Source: Spongilla lacustris
Taxonomy: Eukaryota > Porifera > Demospongiae > Spongillida > Spongillidae
Length of the DNA: 64,000 nucleotides
NCBI GenBank assembly: GCA_949361645.1
Contig: OX442418.1
Span: 12,124,632-12,188,631 of the forward strand
Direction of reading: 5' to 3'
The notes beneath the pieces are model-generated. The model was not told the DNA's origin. It searched no databases and was given only the letters and a program-made list of their open reading frames with translations. A program made the position numbers and the translations under genes. Positions 1 through 10,433 of this stretch are shown here, one piece after another. The number at the start of each line of letters is the position of its first letter. The first letter of the stretch is position 1.

Positions 1-150
1 AGCATTGCACATGCCTAGTTGAGCACAGCAAATTTCTAATCTTTCCATACTTTTGAACTCCATGTTCTGGCACTCAAGGAGGTGCCTTCATGCCACACCC
101 CAAATGCTTGGGGTCACCACGCCCACTTTGAAGAAGGTCAAACAAAACTC
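1..150 (+). repeat. 3' fragment of dispersed retroelement-derived unit
   Basis: This stretch matches, with small differences, blocks near 50700-50850, 52310-52400, 55580-55720, 59240-59370, 61655-61735 and 62935-63115. In the longer copies (50480, 59002) the block continues a reading frame that resembles the C-terminus of the retroelement at 44.7-47.8 kb. It is therefore a retroelement-derived segment duplicated as part of the intron unit. No intact gene is seen here. Confidence 0.6.
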
Positions 151-299
151 TTTACCACTAGTTTGCAATCACAAGAAGGAAAAGAATCCTCTCATTCGTA
201 CTTGTTTTTAAGAGCTCATGTATATAATATAATCCATTGTTCCATTTAATAGGATATTTACAACCATGTATGCATAAGTATTATATTTCTGTTAATCGT

Positions 300-2035
300 T
301 TTCAGTCATTCTGTTTCTCTAGTTTCATTTAAAAATGCAAAATGTGTTGTGATGATGTGACCATAATATGACATTTTGTTATTTCTTTCATTCATTTGGT
401 CAAAAATTGTGAATACCAATCAGGAGGTAGGTTATGATAGTTGGTTATTGTATGTTATGATGTGTTTGTAATTGTACTCACCACCTGTGATATTTTGAAT
501 GCTGCAGTGTTTATGTCAAGTATTGATACAGGGCACAATATTACATGTATGTATTTTATATAATTGTACTTAAAATGATGTCTAAGACATGGGATATAGG
601 TACAACCACAATTATCAAGCACCATGTTGAATAGTGATACATGTACATGCTGACTATTTTGTAGCAACAATCTCATCCATTGGTTTGTGATCACATGGAG
701 GTAAAAAGACAATGCTATATTACTACAATGAATTCCAATATGTACAGTACAAGTACATGTAATTAGGTAGGGAGAAAAAGTATCCCTTCTTTTTTTTTAG
801 CAATAATGAATTAATATTTGAAAGAATGATCCTTAATTAATATTACCATATACATGCAGAGATAGTTCCTAATATCAAATTAATGTTGTTTCTTTTTAGG
901 ATCTGTACATTTAATTGATAGGTCTACATGTACATGTAACATCTTGTTATTTTATTGTACTCACCACCTGTGATGGTAGATGTTATATTGTATGCTACTG
1001 TGCTTACCACAGTGGAGTAGGCAGTACCTACATCAAATGTGTATTTGTGATAACACAGCACATTTTAATGATGTAACCCCCCCCCCCCCCCCCCCCACCC
1101 CATGATACATGTACATGTAGTATGTAAAATCAATGCTGATGTGTATAGTGGAGCAATGGAGGAAACCAGTAGACCCTCCTCATTGGGGATGTGCAATTGT
1201 GTATATGGGAACCATCCTTGATCACTCCAATGAGCAAGCAGCAAATGCAATAGACTTTGCTTATGTGCTTGCATTTGGAGAAGAAAACTATGATCACAAT
1301 CCTTGCTCTTGGCAACTGTATTGTAATGGTTCATTATCACTATGTACAATGTCCAAATATTGTTATTTGATCAGAGCATTCATGCAATCTATTGTGCAAT
1401 GTGTATTTGTAATAGCTATGTAATAATGTATTGTGTCAGCATTTTACGATGTGACCATTATATGACATTTTGTTATTCTATTCCTTTGTTTGGTCAAACA
1501 ATGTGAACACAAATCATCCCATATCAGAGAGTAAGTTATGATAGTTGGTTATTGTAGGTTATGATGTAATGTACTCACCACTTATGATGGTAGATATCAT
1601 TATTTATGCTTTTTTTCTTGTGGGATTAGCATGCTCTGTAAACAAATTTATTGAAGGGGTATCATAAACAGCACAATCTAATGATAATGGTTCCACTACT
1701 CCCACAGATGTGGCTAGCTTTCCTTGCTTTAAATACAAGCGAAAATGTGGCCTAGACCCCACTGTGAACACTAGGAGGGGGCTGATAGTGAATATAGTTA
1801 TTAGACTCCCTTCCCGAAATCCCCAAAATCCTGGGTACGGTGGTGTGGAACCATTATATGACATTTTGTTACTTCATTTATTTGGTCAAACATTGTGAAT
1901 ACCAATCATCCCATATCAGGTGGTAAGTTATGATAGTTCGTTATTGTAGGCTATGATGTGTTTGTCAATGTACTCACCACCTATGATGGTAGATGTTATT
2001 TTATATGCTACTGTGCTTACCACAGGGGAGTATGC
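300..2035 (+). repeat. Intron-unit mosaic, left-edge copies of the CAG-NNN-GTAAGT module
   Basis: Three copies of the dispersed module lie here, with CAG at 421, 1525 and 1917. They are followed after three bases by GTAGGT, GTAAGT and GTAAGT. Positions 1030-1420 hold the 'leader' block that elsewhere precedes an ankyrin cassette, but no cassette follows here, so this is a partial unit. A 20-base C run lies at 1077-1096. The short open frames across this stretch recur in other copies with stops and frameshifts, so I do not call genes. Confidence 0.6.
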
Positions 2036-2364
2036 CAAAAATCCAACTCGGCAGTAAGTTTCAAACTTTTCTGGTTCTACATTTAGTGCCTCCGCATAAT
2101 CGCTTACGCTATGCTTCAATCGTGACGAAGATTACAGTGCAACAAATCTCTTATCCGACGAATCTTATCTTATCCGATCCGGAAGGAGAAACGTTTTGTA
2201 AGGTTCTAGTGTGGGACATTACTACGTACGTCTCTACTACATGTAAATACACTCGCTAAAGTCCAACTAATTGTACCAGAGATAATAATATTATCTCCGA
2301 TAGTGCTATAGTGGTATCGGACAGAGATAAATACACGGCTAATCATATTCATGACAATTAACGT
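2036..2364. other. Single-copy stretch, no gene recognised
   Basis: The intron repeat stops at about 2035 and a more even-composition sequence begins. It has short open frames on both strands (plus 1993-2259, minus 1928-2119) but no recognisable domain and no second copy in this window. It could be promoter-proximal sequence of locus A, because the duplicated block at 2365 follows directly. That is inference only. Confidence 0.3.
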
Positions 2365-2583
2365 AGTACGGGGCGTATTTGCGTAGTGCCATATTGGATC
2401 AGAATTTTGAAGATGTCAATTGAAGAGGTATTGTTTAGTTGCAATTTTACTGCTGTACACGTGTATTATCCTAGTGCAGTAACCGAGACACAAATAATTT
2501 CAATCGTAGTAAGTTATAAGTCTCACCTGGTTCCCAAATTACCTTTGTCGTGCAGTGTGATCGAGACAGGACCGTGGCTATAG
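2365..2583 (+). repeat. Duplicated block upstream of locus A, possible 5' leader exon
   Basis: About 215 bp here match 37515-37735 closely. Both copies contain an ATG (2413; the other near 37570) that opens Met-Ser-Ile-(Glu/Lys)-Glu and is followed at once by GTATT, a possible splice donor. Beyond that point an indel breaks any shared reading frame, so only the first five codons could be coding. The right-hand copy runs into a segment also found at the end of the candidate first exons at 5525 and 43145. The block may therefore be the 5' end of this gene family. Without transcript data this is weak. Confidence 0.35.
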
Positions 2584-3398
2584 AAAAGAGTTTTTAAAAA
2601 TCGCCAAACGAATAATTTACTGGTACTAGAGCTCGATCGAGATGATCGGTCATTATTTTGCTCACACGTATCGTGAGTCGTGACCGGTAGATATTCTTTT
2701 TAAAACATGGCGGAAAAGATTGTTTTTTTTTTTTAAAACAACGTTAGTCTTCTAAGCCCAGAAAATCCCACTAAAATATTAACCTTTGACAAACCCTGAT
2801 TAATATTTATTTGATAAGCTGCCGGCACTCATGGATACACAATAATGTTGCATGTTGCCATCAGTGGGATCTGCCGAAAGGGTTTCTGAAATCAACACAA
2901 CAGGTTGACCTAACCTACATTCTACAATGACATTGTACCATGAGACCAATAAAGAATTTTTGTCCCATGTGATGGATGTTAGCTACCTTTGAAAACAGGT
3001 TTACTGATATGTGTTGTGTCTTGTCTTTGTACACAACCTGGTGAAATTGATGCCCTTAAAATAAATAAATAATAAAAACCTACATATACTGTATGTCAGG
3101 TGGTCCATTTTGGTATTTAGGCCACTACCACACTTTTCATTACAGCCAATAATATGTTATCAGTATGTTGTATGTATGTTACTAGGATGCTGTACTTATT
3201 TTACAAGTATGTTGTACTGATGAGTATGTTATCAGGATGTTGTACTTAATCGCATGTAATTGGAAACAGTAAAAGACACGGTATTTAGGATAAACGTTTA
3301 AAGTCCTATGTAGTCAGAATGAAAGAAAACACAAAGTTCAATATACATCATGAAAAAATAAAAGAAAATTATTATTATTATAAAATGTCACTTTGTTG
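2584..3398. other. No gene seen
   Basis: AT-rich sequence with a degenerate tandem motif (ATGTTATCAGGATGTTGTACT-like) around 3150-3250. No open frame of note and no recognised repeat from elsewhere in the window. Confidence 0.4.
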
Positions 3399-3790
3399 TC
3401 AGTGTGCAGGGAGTGCTGCTCCATCATCAAACCCTAGACCATAGCACCATTTCAAACACAGGCAAGCAGATCTCAAGATTGCAAAAGATAGCCTCGTTCT
3501 GACAAAGCTTACTGTTTCTAAGTACGACTTCTCCCATTTCGTTGCAAGGCTAGCAGCTATATGCTTCATAAAATGGTTTGCCACTCTGTGCAGGACTCCA
3601 TCCACTGAAACAACAAAGGATGTAAATTGACCACGTCGTTCTTCAACAGCTTTCTGATAAAACCTTTTCTTTTCTTTTGCTGCACTTTCAAGGACTGCCT
3701 CTGGTGTATGGTGTTTATATGACAGGCCGGGGCATCAGTATCTATTATGTGAATGTCAAATGACGCCTCTGTCGGTGGTGACCACACTCC
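3399..3790 (-). pseudogene. Frameshifted fragment of a mobile-element-associated protein family
   Basis: Read on the minus strand, two frames together give a recognisable but broken protein. From about 3790 to 3725 the frame contains FDIHIIDTDAPA. After a one-base slip near 3725 it continues through KKRFYQKAVEERRGQFTSF, a VSVDGVL segment, LATKWEKSYLETVSFVRTR and LSFAILRSACLCLKW, and stops at 3399. This pattern (a VDG turn, an AxKW segment, RxRLSFAxLRS) is one I associate with an abundant uncharacterised protein family seen beside reverse transcriptases in invertebrates and protists. The family link is from memory. The frameshift and the missing N-terminus mark it as a relic. Its strand agrees with the hAT relic next door but they appear to be unrelated insertions. 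Confidence 0.5.
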
Positions 3791-4239
3791 TCAGTAAGTT
3801 TGTCATTTCTATGAGTAGAAATGATAAACACAAGTACAATTTACTGATAACATACATGTATTACCAGTAACATAACTGTATTTGGATGAAATTGAACAAT
3901 ACACTGCTTTAGTACCTCGCAATCAACATGTATATTAAATTATGAAGCAGACAGTTAAATCCTTGGTGCATACAATTGTAATGCGGTAAAATTTATTGAC
4001 CTGGTTGTGCAGAGGATGTCAGTGCAACACATGGATGTAGAAGTTTCTAGAAAAACACCAGCACCAAGAGGCAGAGCACTGCTTCATATGCAGATAGTAA
4101 CGTGCTGTAGACATAATGGGAAGAAACCCAGAAACTAGCTGTTTCACACGTTGGGTAGAAGCATGCGGTATTCCAAATCAAGAAGCTAGTATAACAGTTC
4201 AAAAGTTTCCTATTCCAAAAAAGAAATCAAATTATTCCA
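3791..4239. other. Spacer between two element relics
   Basis: No convincing coding potential. The plus-strand open frame at 4116-4313 overlaps the hAT relic in antisense and is judged a shadow. Confidence 0.4.
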
Positions 4240-5080
4240 TTTGTGCAATGATCTTGTGCCTTCATCTCAGTGTCTCGCATAGCATCCTTGGCAGCGTCCC
4301 ATTTCTGCATTAATGCGTTGTAATTATCAGCAATCAATGCCAGTGCTTCAGCAAGGACTGTGCACCACGTTGGGCAAAGACTTCTAATTCCTCATAATCC
4401 AGGGCAACATGTTCCTTTAACGTCTGACAAAAAAGGTTTCACATTTGGATGATCTCTTACCCTTTAGCATATTTAGTGTTGTGAAATTCAAAACATGACC
4501 AAGCAATTGGGGAAGAGTGCCTTAGGGCCATCTGCTAAACTTTTAGTTGCTAGGCTGTACATTCTGATTGGCTCTTCATGAACATCTAATTTATCATCTA
4601 CGTAACTCAGTATTAGACAGGTCTGTTGTCTCATCTACCATGATTGAGTACCACACTAAATTTCTAGGTATGTCTAAGGTGATTTCCCTCAGGATCTTTA
4701 ATGCCATGATACTGGGCATCTTAATTTGGATATCTGGAGAGACAAACTTATATTTCACCATCCATCTGAGAAGGCTTGGTTTGTCATCAGTTATTGTTCT
4801 AAGCAGTTGCAAGAGGTTGGAGTCAGATTCTCCATAATCCTTCTTGTGGCATTGTGACAACGCAAAGCTAGACCTTGTCTGCCAAAGGTTACCGAACACT
4901 ACTAAGTATAACCTTCGGCATTTCTCTGCTTTCAGCTTTCTCCTTTGCATGAGATGGGTTTAGAAGTTTTCCAACATCCCTGGTAGTAGCTGAAATTGAT
5001 ACAGCCAGCATTGTTTCATGATGAGATTAAGTTGTGTGTTGATGATTTTCAAACTTCACAATTCGTTTTCTGGCAGTGAC
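4240..5080 (-). pseudogene. hAT-type transposase relic (DUF4371-like)
   Basis: The minus strand carries consecutive pieces of a hAT-superfamily transposase of the zinc-finger MYM / DUF4371 type. Around 5000 the frame has ATTRDVGKLL and a KEKAE segment. From 4860 to 4594 it has CHKKDYGESDSNLLQLLR, SPDIQIKMPSIMALKILREI and the family hallmark IMVDETTDLSN. Further on, around 4380-4260, another frame has VLAEALALIADNYNALM and WDAAKDAMRDTEMKA, which match the domain after the catalytic core. The pieces lie in at least three frames and a stop follows LSNTELRR, so the gene is dead. hAT transposases cut and paste DNA in the nucleus. No terminal repeats were located. Confidence 0.75.
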
Positions 5081-5524
5081 ATGATCATATTATGCATAAT
5101 CATAAGTATACACTAGAAGCGAAGACATGCATGTACTAGTAATGCAAGAATTGAGCAAATTATTCCATAATTGCTATGATAAATCATCCAGTAAATATAA
5201 CTTAAGCTACACCTTGTGGTATTGAAGTGGCTTATGTGACATAAGGCACCAAATACATTGCTGATTCTCAAGATTGATCAATATTAAATAAAGAATTCTT
5301 CCTGATTGTTATTATCTTAGCAAATGCCATCAATTGTATATTGAGAGCTCCTCTAACCCTTATGGGGTTGTCCCATAAATAACATCAGCACATAGGGATG
5401 GGGTGCTAAATGGTGGGATGAATTTTGATGGGAAAGAGGGGGGATTAAATTACATGTATACACAAGTGTCGGTGATGTTAAATAACTCAAATAAGGAGAA
5501 TTTATTTGTGTCACTGTTCCAATA
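5081..5524. other. AT-rich upstream region of locus A
   Basis: No gene is visible. From about 5490 the sequence AATAAGGAGAATTTATTTGT resembles 42266-42300 in front of locus B, with a 3-base indel. Both loci therefore share this leader, which could be untranslated or promoter sequence. Confidence 0.35.
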
Positions 5525-5614
5525 ATGAGAGGAAGCTTTCAAGAAAGACTGTCAGAATGCTGTTGTCAAACTCTGAAACAGGTGCATGTAAGCTTTGATG
5601 ATGGTGAGGTCCAG
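5525..5614 (+). CDS. Candidate first coding exon of locus A ankyrin-kinase gene
   Basis: An ATG at 5525 opens 30 codons that end exactly at CAG|GTATGT (donor at 5615), phase 0, the phase required by the next exon at 5810. The end of the exon reads VSFDDGEVQ. A related end, VSSDDAEVQ before GTATGT, occurs at 43168-43192 ahead of locus B, and a third, VSSDD before GTATGT, at about 37797-37812. The 5' parts of the three copies differ. Joined to the next exon it would read DDGEVQ-LVQACK. Conservation of the donor and phase supports coding, but the divergent starts do not. It could instead be 5' untranslated sequence. Transcript evidence would decide. Confidence 0.35.
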
Positions 5615-5809
5615 GTATGTACCATCGTCAGCTTGCTGGGACAATCACCACACAGCAGTGATGGAAGGAATAAATATGAATGAAATTAATTAATTAATTA
5701 AATAAAAAAATTGTTTGCAAAGGTATGATGGCTAGCTTTGTACATGTACAGAAATTGGGGCTTGTGTACTATAGTATTACAAATATATAATTACATTTCT
5801 CGTTAACAG

Positions 5810-5896
5810 TTGGTCCAAGCATGCAAGACTGGAGATGTGGGAGCTGTTCAGCGACTTCTGTCACGTGGTGTTTATGTGAATGACGATGCTTCAGGG
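5810..5896 (+). CDS. Opening ankyrin-repeat exon, locus A
   Basis: An 87-nt exon with acceptor TTAACAG at 5809 and donor GTATGT at 5897, phase 0 on both sides, encoding 29 residues. It begins LVQACKTGDVGAVQRLLSRG, the typical helix pair of an ankyrin repeat (A-x-x-G-x-x-x-x-V-x-x-L-L-x-x-G), and ends VYVNDDASG, which leads into the next repeat. A near-identical exon lies at 43349-43435 in locus B. Ankyrin repeats form protein-binding surfaces. Here they would be the N-terminal interaction part of a kinase. The plus-strand reading is clear. The overlapping minus-strand open frame is a shadow. Confidence 0.85.
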
Positions 5897-6249
5897 GTAT
5901 GTACATGTCTACTTTTATGAACATGTACAGTTTGATAATTGCAAAAACACGTGTGACATTCAAGTAGAATGAGCATGGAATGTCCTCTGTCAAATTATTC
6001 CCACTCCTGACCATCTTATTACTCATCACAATACTCCGATTTTTATTCTGATACTAAATGTAGTGTTGTCCTCTTACATTTGCTAAAAAGTTAGAAAAAT
6101 GTTGGAAAGTCATGGTAATTACAAATTATGTACATGCAAACTTTTCCAAATATATTTATGAACAAATTTCTTGACCACATAGGTATTTCCACCTAATAAA
6201 TTCATTTCTGTTTCATATTATTTCGCTATTTCATGATGTGATTATTATA

Positions 6250-7784
6250 CAAGTAAATCAAAAACTTCTCTATCGAGAAAGTGATTGGTGGAATGTAGGA
6301 TTGGTGGTGCAAAAAGCAAGGAAACAAGGTACAGTGTGTTAAAGTGAGGTTTGGTAGGATCCTACAACTTACAGTCCTAAATTTGCAAATGAAGAAGCCT
6401 ATTTGCAAATGTAGGACTGTTATAGTTGTAGGATCCTACCAAACCTCACTTTAACACACTGTACCTTGTTTCCTTGCTTTTTGCACCACCAATCCTACAT
6501 TCCACCAATCACTTTCTCGATAGAGAAGTTTTTGATTTACTTGTTCCCCTAATTTTTATTTCTCTGCCAGGAGTGATCATGGCTAAGGCAAGGCTTTTTG
6601 ATTTTATGCAATTAACGGAGGGCGCGCGTACGTTGCTTGGTTTCAAATTACTAATGGCAGCTGCTGCGTATCAGTGAACAATACATGCACACGTAGCTGT
6701 AGATAAGCGTGTGGAAAATAGCAATCTTTATATGGACTATAGTTCAGTTTTAGGTGTTGTTTAAAGGAACAACTATTGCTTCTATTGTTGTTTGGCAGCG
6801 TGCAGCTGTCGAGGTGGCCGTATAGGACCTTAAGGTAAACATATATAGGCTTTGCCGGAGGGTATGCCAAAGGGTTTCTGGGTATTGTATTAGTCCGATC
6901 CACTCACTGAACTGCGTAGAATCCGTTTTGGGGTTGGGGTTGGAAGGAATAACTACTTGAAGCATACTGGCAAATTAGAACCGGGCCCAAAGTACCGGGT
7001 CCAATGTTTCCGGCTTCTATCTTAACCGCGTTAGTCGATTCACTAAACCCCAATAGGTATATAGTAGATAGTTGTAGCTTTAATTTGAACCAAAAGATAC
7101 AGGTAGAGGGGCACTGTTACATGGTGGTAAGGTTGATGAAAGTTGCATTGTATGTATGGTTAACGGTAAGATGCTCTTTTTAATTTGTTGATAGGCCTAC
7201 CTATATAGTTCTCCTTGCTAACCGACACGAGCCGTTTTCTTTAGCTTGGTCCTTTGCTGAATTATTAGAACCGCCTGTGCTGCAGCTGTGTACGTTAATT
7301 GTGGTAGCCTGGCAACAGTAATTTAAGACGCTTATGTGACGTCATATTGCATACTGCTAGGCAACCGAGAATTTTCACCGATAATGAATTGCATCTGCTC
7401 GCGTCATTTCATGGCATTTCATCACCAGCTTACAACTGTAGGTCTTATTTGTATGAAAGGGCCGGTTTGGAAATCAAATGCAACTTTTTGAAGCTAATCT
7501 CGTCTTCTTACGACGTTTCTGTCGCGAGTTATACATGATGAACGGAAGACGACGGAGGAGATGAACAAAAATTAAATGGCGGAATTTTGGTACCGACTTG
7601 TCACTCCACGTAAACGGCACTGTTTAGCGAGGCTCACGTTATATGTGCATATCTGTCATGTTTGTGATGGATTATATGCGAGCCGGCGAGTAAAGGCAAC
7701 GCGTCGTTACCGTTTTAAAACGCTCGATCGAAAACCACGCCCACGAAGCCAATCCTACAAAGGACCCACTACCGTGGGTCCTGA
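6250..7784 (+). mobile_element. Composite element with a 294-bp hairpin at its left end (copy 1)
   Basis: Positions 6250-6543 are an almost perfect inverted repeat. It starts CAAGTAAATCAAAAACTTCT and ends with its reverse complement, and the arms meet at a short loop near 6395. The hairpin is followed by about 1.2 kb ending AGGACCCACTACCGTGGGTCCTGA, a small hairpin of its own. A second copy lies at 54478-55478 with the same two ends, and a diverged hairpin-only copy at 20889-21170. Both full copies sit between TA and TA, and removing the element restores the local intron repeat. It may be a TA-duplicating DNA element, or an element inserted between A and T whose end is hairpin plus CTGA, as in Helitrons. 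The plus-strand open frame at 7576 is truncated in copy 2 and is probably not a gene. Confidence 0.65.
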
Positions 7785-8375
7785 TACATTTTGTTATTCC
7801 TTTCATTCATTGAAATGTGAATACCAATTACCCGGCCCCATATCAGAGGGTAAGTTATGGTTGTTGGTTATTGTAGGTTATGATTTCGTTTGTCAATATG
7901 CAATGTACCCAAACTCACCACCTACATGTATGACGGTAGATGTTATTTTACATGCTACTGTGCTTACCAACAAAGGCAGCCATCTTGGTTAAGTCAAATT
8001 TTAATAAAGGAAGGAAGGGAGGCCCACCCTCCAGGCATGGTGTCCCTGGTGATACATGTAGTATGTACAATCAATGCTGATGTGTAGTGGAGCAATGGAG
8101 AAAACCAGTAGACCCTCATTGGGGATGTGCAATTGTGTATATGGGAACCATCCCTGATCACTTCAATGAGTAAGCAGCAAATGCAATAGACTTTGCTTTT
8201 GTACACAACGTCCAAATATTGTTATTTGATCAGAGCATTCATGTGATCTAATTGATAGCATACAGGGTAACACTATTTCAATAATGAGTAATGGTTTGCT
8301 ATCAGCTGCCATTGTAGAGGTGATTGTAATGGGAGATGTTGGAGTATAGATCGTGACACCTCTCTAATAATACAG
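7785..8375 (+). repeat. Intron unit with module and cassette leader
   Basis: A module copy (CAG 7844, AGG, GTAAGT 7850) is followed by the block that precedes each cassette. In this copy the leader has a deletion and an in-frame stop relative to copies at 12359, 44081 and 49571, so its open frame is not conserved. Confidence 0.6.
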
Positions 8376-8456
8376 ACACCACTCTATGCAGCAGCTGAAA
8401 ATGGCCACACAGCTGTAGTGGCAATCCTTGTGACAGCAGGAGCTCGTGTGAATAAA
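8376..8456 (+). CDS. 81-nt ankyrin cassette A1
   Basis: The acceptor AATACAG ends at 8375 and the donor GTGAGT starts at 8457. The exon is phase 0-0 and encodes 27 residues. It reads TPLYAAAENGHTAVVAILV then TAGARVNK: the TPLxxAA and GHxxVVxxLL signatures of an ankyrin repeat, lacking the first six residues of the usual 33. Five sister exons in the window share its length, phase and splice sites. Compared with them it carries Ala rather than Glu at residue 16, Thr at 20 and Arg at 24. Direct splicing from 5896 into this exon and from here into 23625 gives a well-formed repeat series. Splicing two cassettes together leaves a 27-residue spacing, which is short for this fold. Confidence 0.75.
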
Positions 8457-8472
8457 GTGAGTTATACTCTCT

Positions 8473-8496
8473 CCCCCCCCCCCCCCCCCCCCCCCC
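8473..8496 (+). repeat. Poly(C) tract, 24 bases
   Basis: It lies 17 bases after the donor of cassette A1, at the position where sister introns read CTCCCTCCCACATACCCCC. It appears to be a homopolymer expansion inside the intron. Confidence 0.9.
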
Positions 8497-10433
8497 GTAC
8501 AGCACCTTCCACCACCAAATATATTTATTTTTGGTTTACCTTCAATGTTCACAAGTACGCACATAATCCTACAAATAAAATCAACATACACCTGTTCACA
8601 ACAGATACACACCATACACAAATTTAATTTTAATATAGAGATAAAATTAATATTACTCCTACATTGTAACTTTTAAGAGATCAATTTTTGTTGTTTATCA
8701 TTAATATATAATGAAGTAATATGGATACATGTATGTCCTTATATCTAAAAGCATCCTTGTGAAGGCAATACCTAATGTGAACTATGTGACCCTCCCACAT
8801 GCCCCATATAGCACCTTCCTCCACCAAGTAACCAAAATATAGAGTATTTGGTTTATCACTGCCAGAAACATCATATACATTGTAACAGCAGCTAGTACAA
8901 CACTTTGAACATACACCTGTTCACAACATATGAACACAACGGATTTAATCATAGAGATAATACTCCTACATCGTAATGTATTTTATGTAGTTTATTAATG
9001 ATATGTCCTGGTATCTACAAACATGTACTGTATGTACATGCTATTTGTTTAATCATTTTGTTTCACTTTGCTTTTAAATGCTAATTTTATTACTCTGTTA
9101 CTGTATACACGTAAGTCCCAATATCAGTTTGTAAGTTATGGTAGTTGGTTAAATTGTAGGTTATGATGTGTTTGTCATTGTACTCACCACCTATGATGGT
9201 AGATGTTATTTTGTATGCTACTGTGCTTACCACAGTGGGTTAGGCAGTATCCATGGTGGTTGATGTCAAATACATGTACACTGTATGAACATGTATGACC
9301 TGTACATGTACATGTACTTTTAATAATTATAATCATTGAAGCCATGGCAACCACTGAATTAAAAAATAAATAAATAAATCTTTATCATGTAGTATCATTG
9401 AATACTTCAAATAAGGTTTAATTACTGGGTAGGTTCAATTATATCATACAGCTGCATATCATTGTAGTGGTAGGGGGTGCTGCAATGTACATGTAATATA
9501 GGGATGTGAGAAGGATTTGATCCCTCATTAATCCAATAAGCAAGCACATTGTTGAACTTTTGCTGGAATTTTAGCTATATAGATTGTTGCAACAGCAAGA
9601 CATTCATTAGAACATGACCAGGTATAAATTTGGTGAGTGTGAAACAAATATGAACAAAAATTTTATCCACTGGTTTGAGAAAACTATTTCCACATTATAC
9701 ATTTATGATCTATTGCTCCATTAGTATGTCCATGTATTAAAACCATGTATGCATATGTATTACTAACTGTAATGTGTTAGTATTTTATGATGTAACCATT
9801 ATAAAATATTATTATTCCTTTCCTTTATTTGGTCAAACAATGTGAATACCAATCATCCCATATCAGGGGGTAAGTTATGGTAGTTGGTTATTGTAGGTTA
9901 TAATATGTTTGTCATTGTACTCACTACCTATGATGGTAGATGTTATTTTTGTATGCTATTGTGCTTACCACAGTGGGGTAGCCAGTATCCATGGTGGTTC
10001 ATGTCAAATGTGTACAAGTATCTTTGTACTGTGAAATAATACTTACAATGTATTTTAGATGGTTAGGTGTACAGGTATATGTACATATCTACACACAACG
10101 GCATACGGTTAGAGTGGTAGGAGGGTGGAGCAATGTAGGATACATGTACGTTTTGGGTGTGTGCATGTTTGCGCACAGGAGCAATCTGTAATCACCCCAA
10201 ATGATAAGCAAGAACAAAGCTAAATAGTGTTTACCTTTTATTTAAAGAAACTATAAATCATATGCTCTAAGTATGACTTTGTTGTAGTAGCAAGAAGCTC
10301 ATGAATATATTTGGTGAGTGTGACAAACTACATTGATTAACAAAATTCTTCACAAGTGGTTTGTAATCACATGGAGGTAAAGACAGTGCTATTTCAACAT
10401 TGTAAGTTCAAAATTCAATTATCATTACTACTA
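8497..10433 (+). repeat. Intron mosaic between cassettes A1 and A2
   Basis: Unit copies here include modules with CAG at 9125 (TTT, GTAAGT 9131) and 9864 (GGG, GTAAGT 9870). There are numerous TACATGTA palindromes. No gene is seen. Confidence 0.6.

Noticed and set aside
455..712. Minus-strand frame with CGCTYIPCLRHHFK, also at 51217, 53452, 60543 and 63675
   Set aside because: Repeat-borne open frame with different starts and ends in every copy, inside the intron unit.
1133..1423. Plus-strand frame with EQWRKPVDP and FVLAFGEENYDHNPC, also at 12359, 44081 and 49571
   Set aside because: It is part of the duplicated cassette leader. The copies at 8089, 16500 and 58165 have stops, deletions or frameshifts, and the surrounding non-coding sequence is equally conserved.
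7576..7992. 138-codon plus frame at the right end of the hairpin element
   Set aside because: The second copy of the element stops after about 38 codons, and the last third of the frame is intron repeat outside the element.
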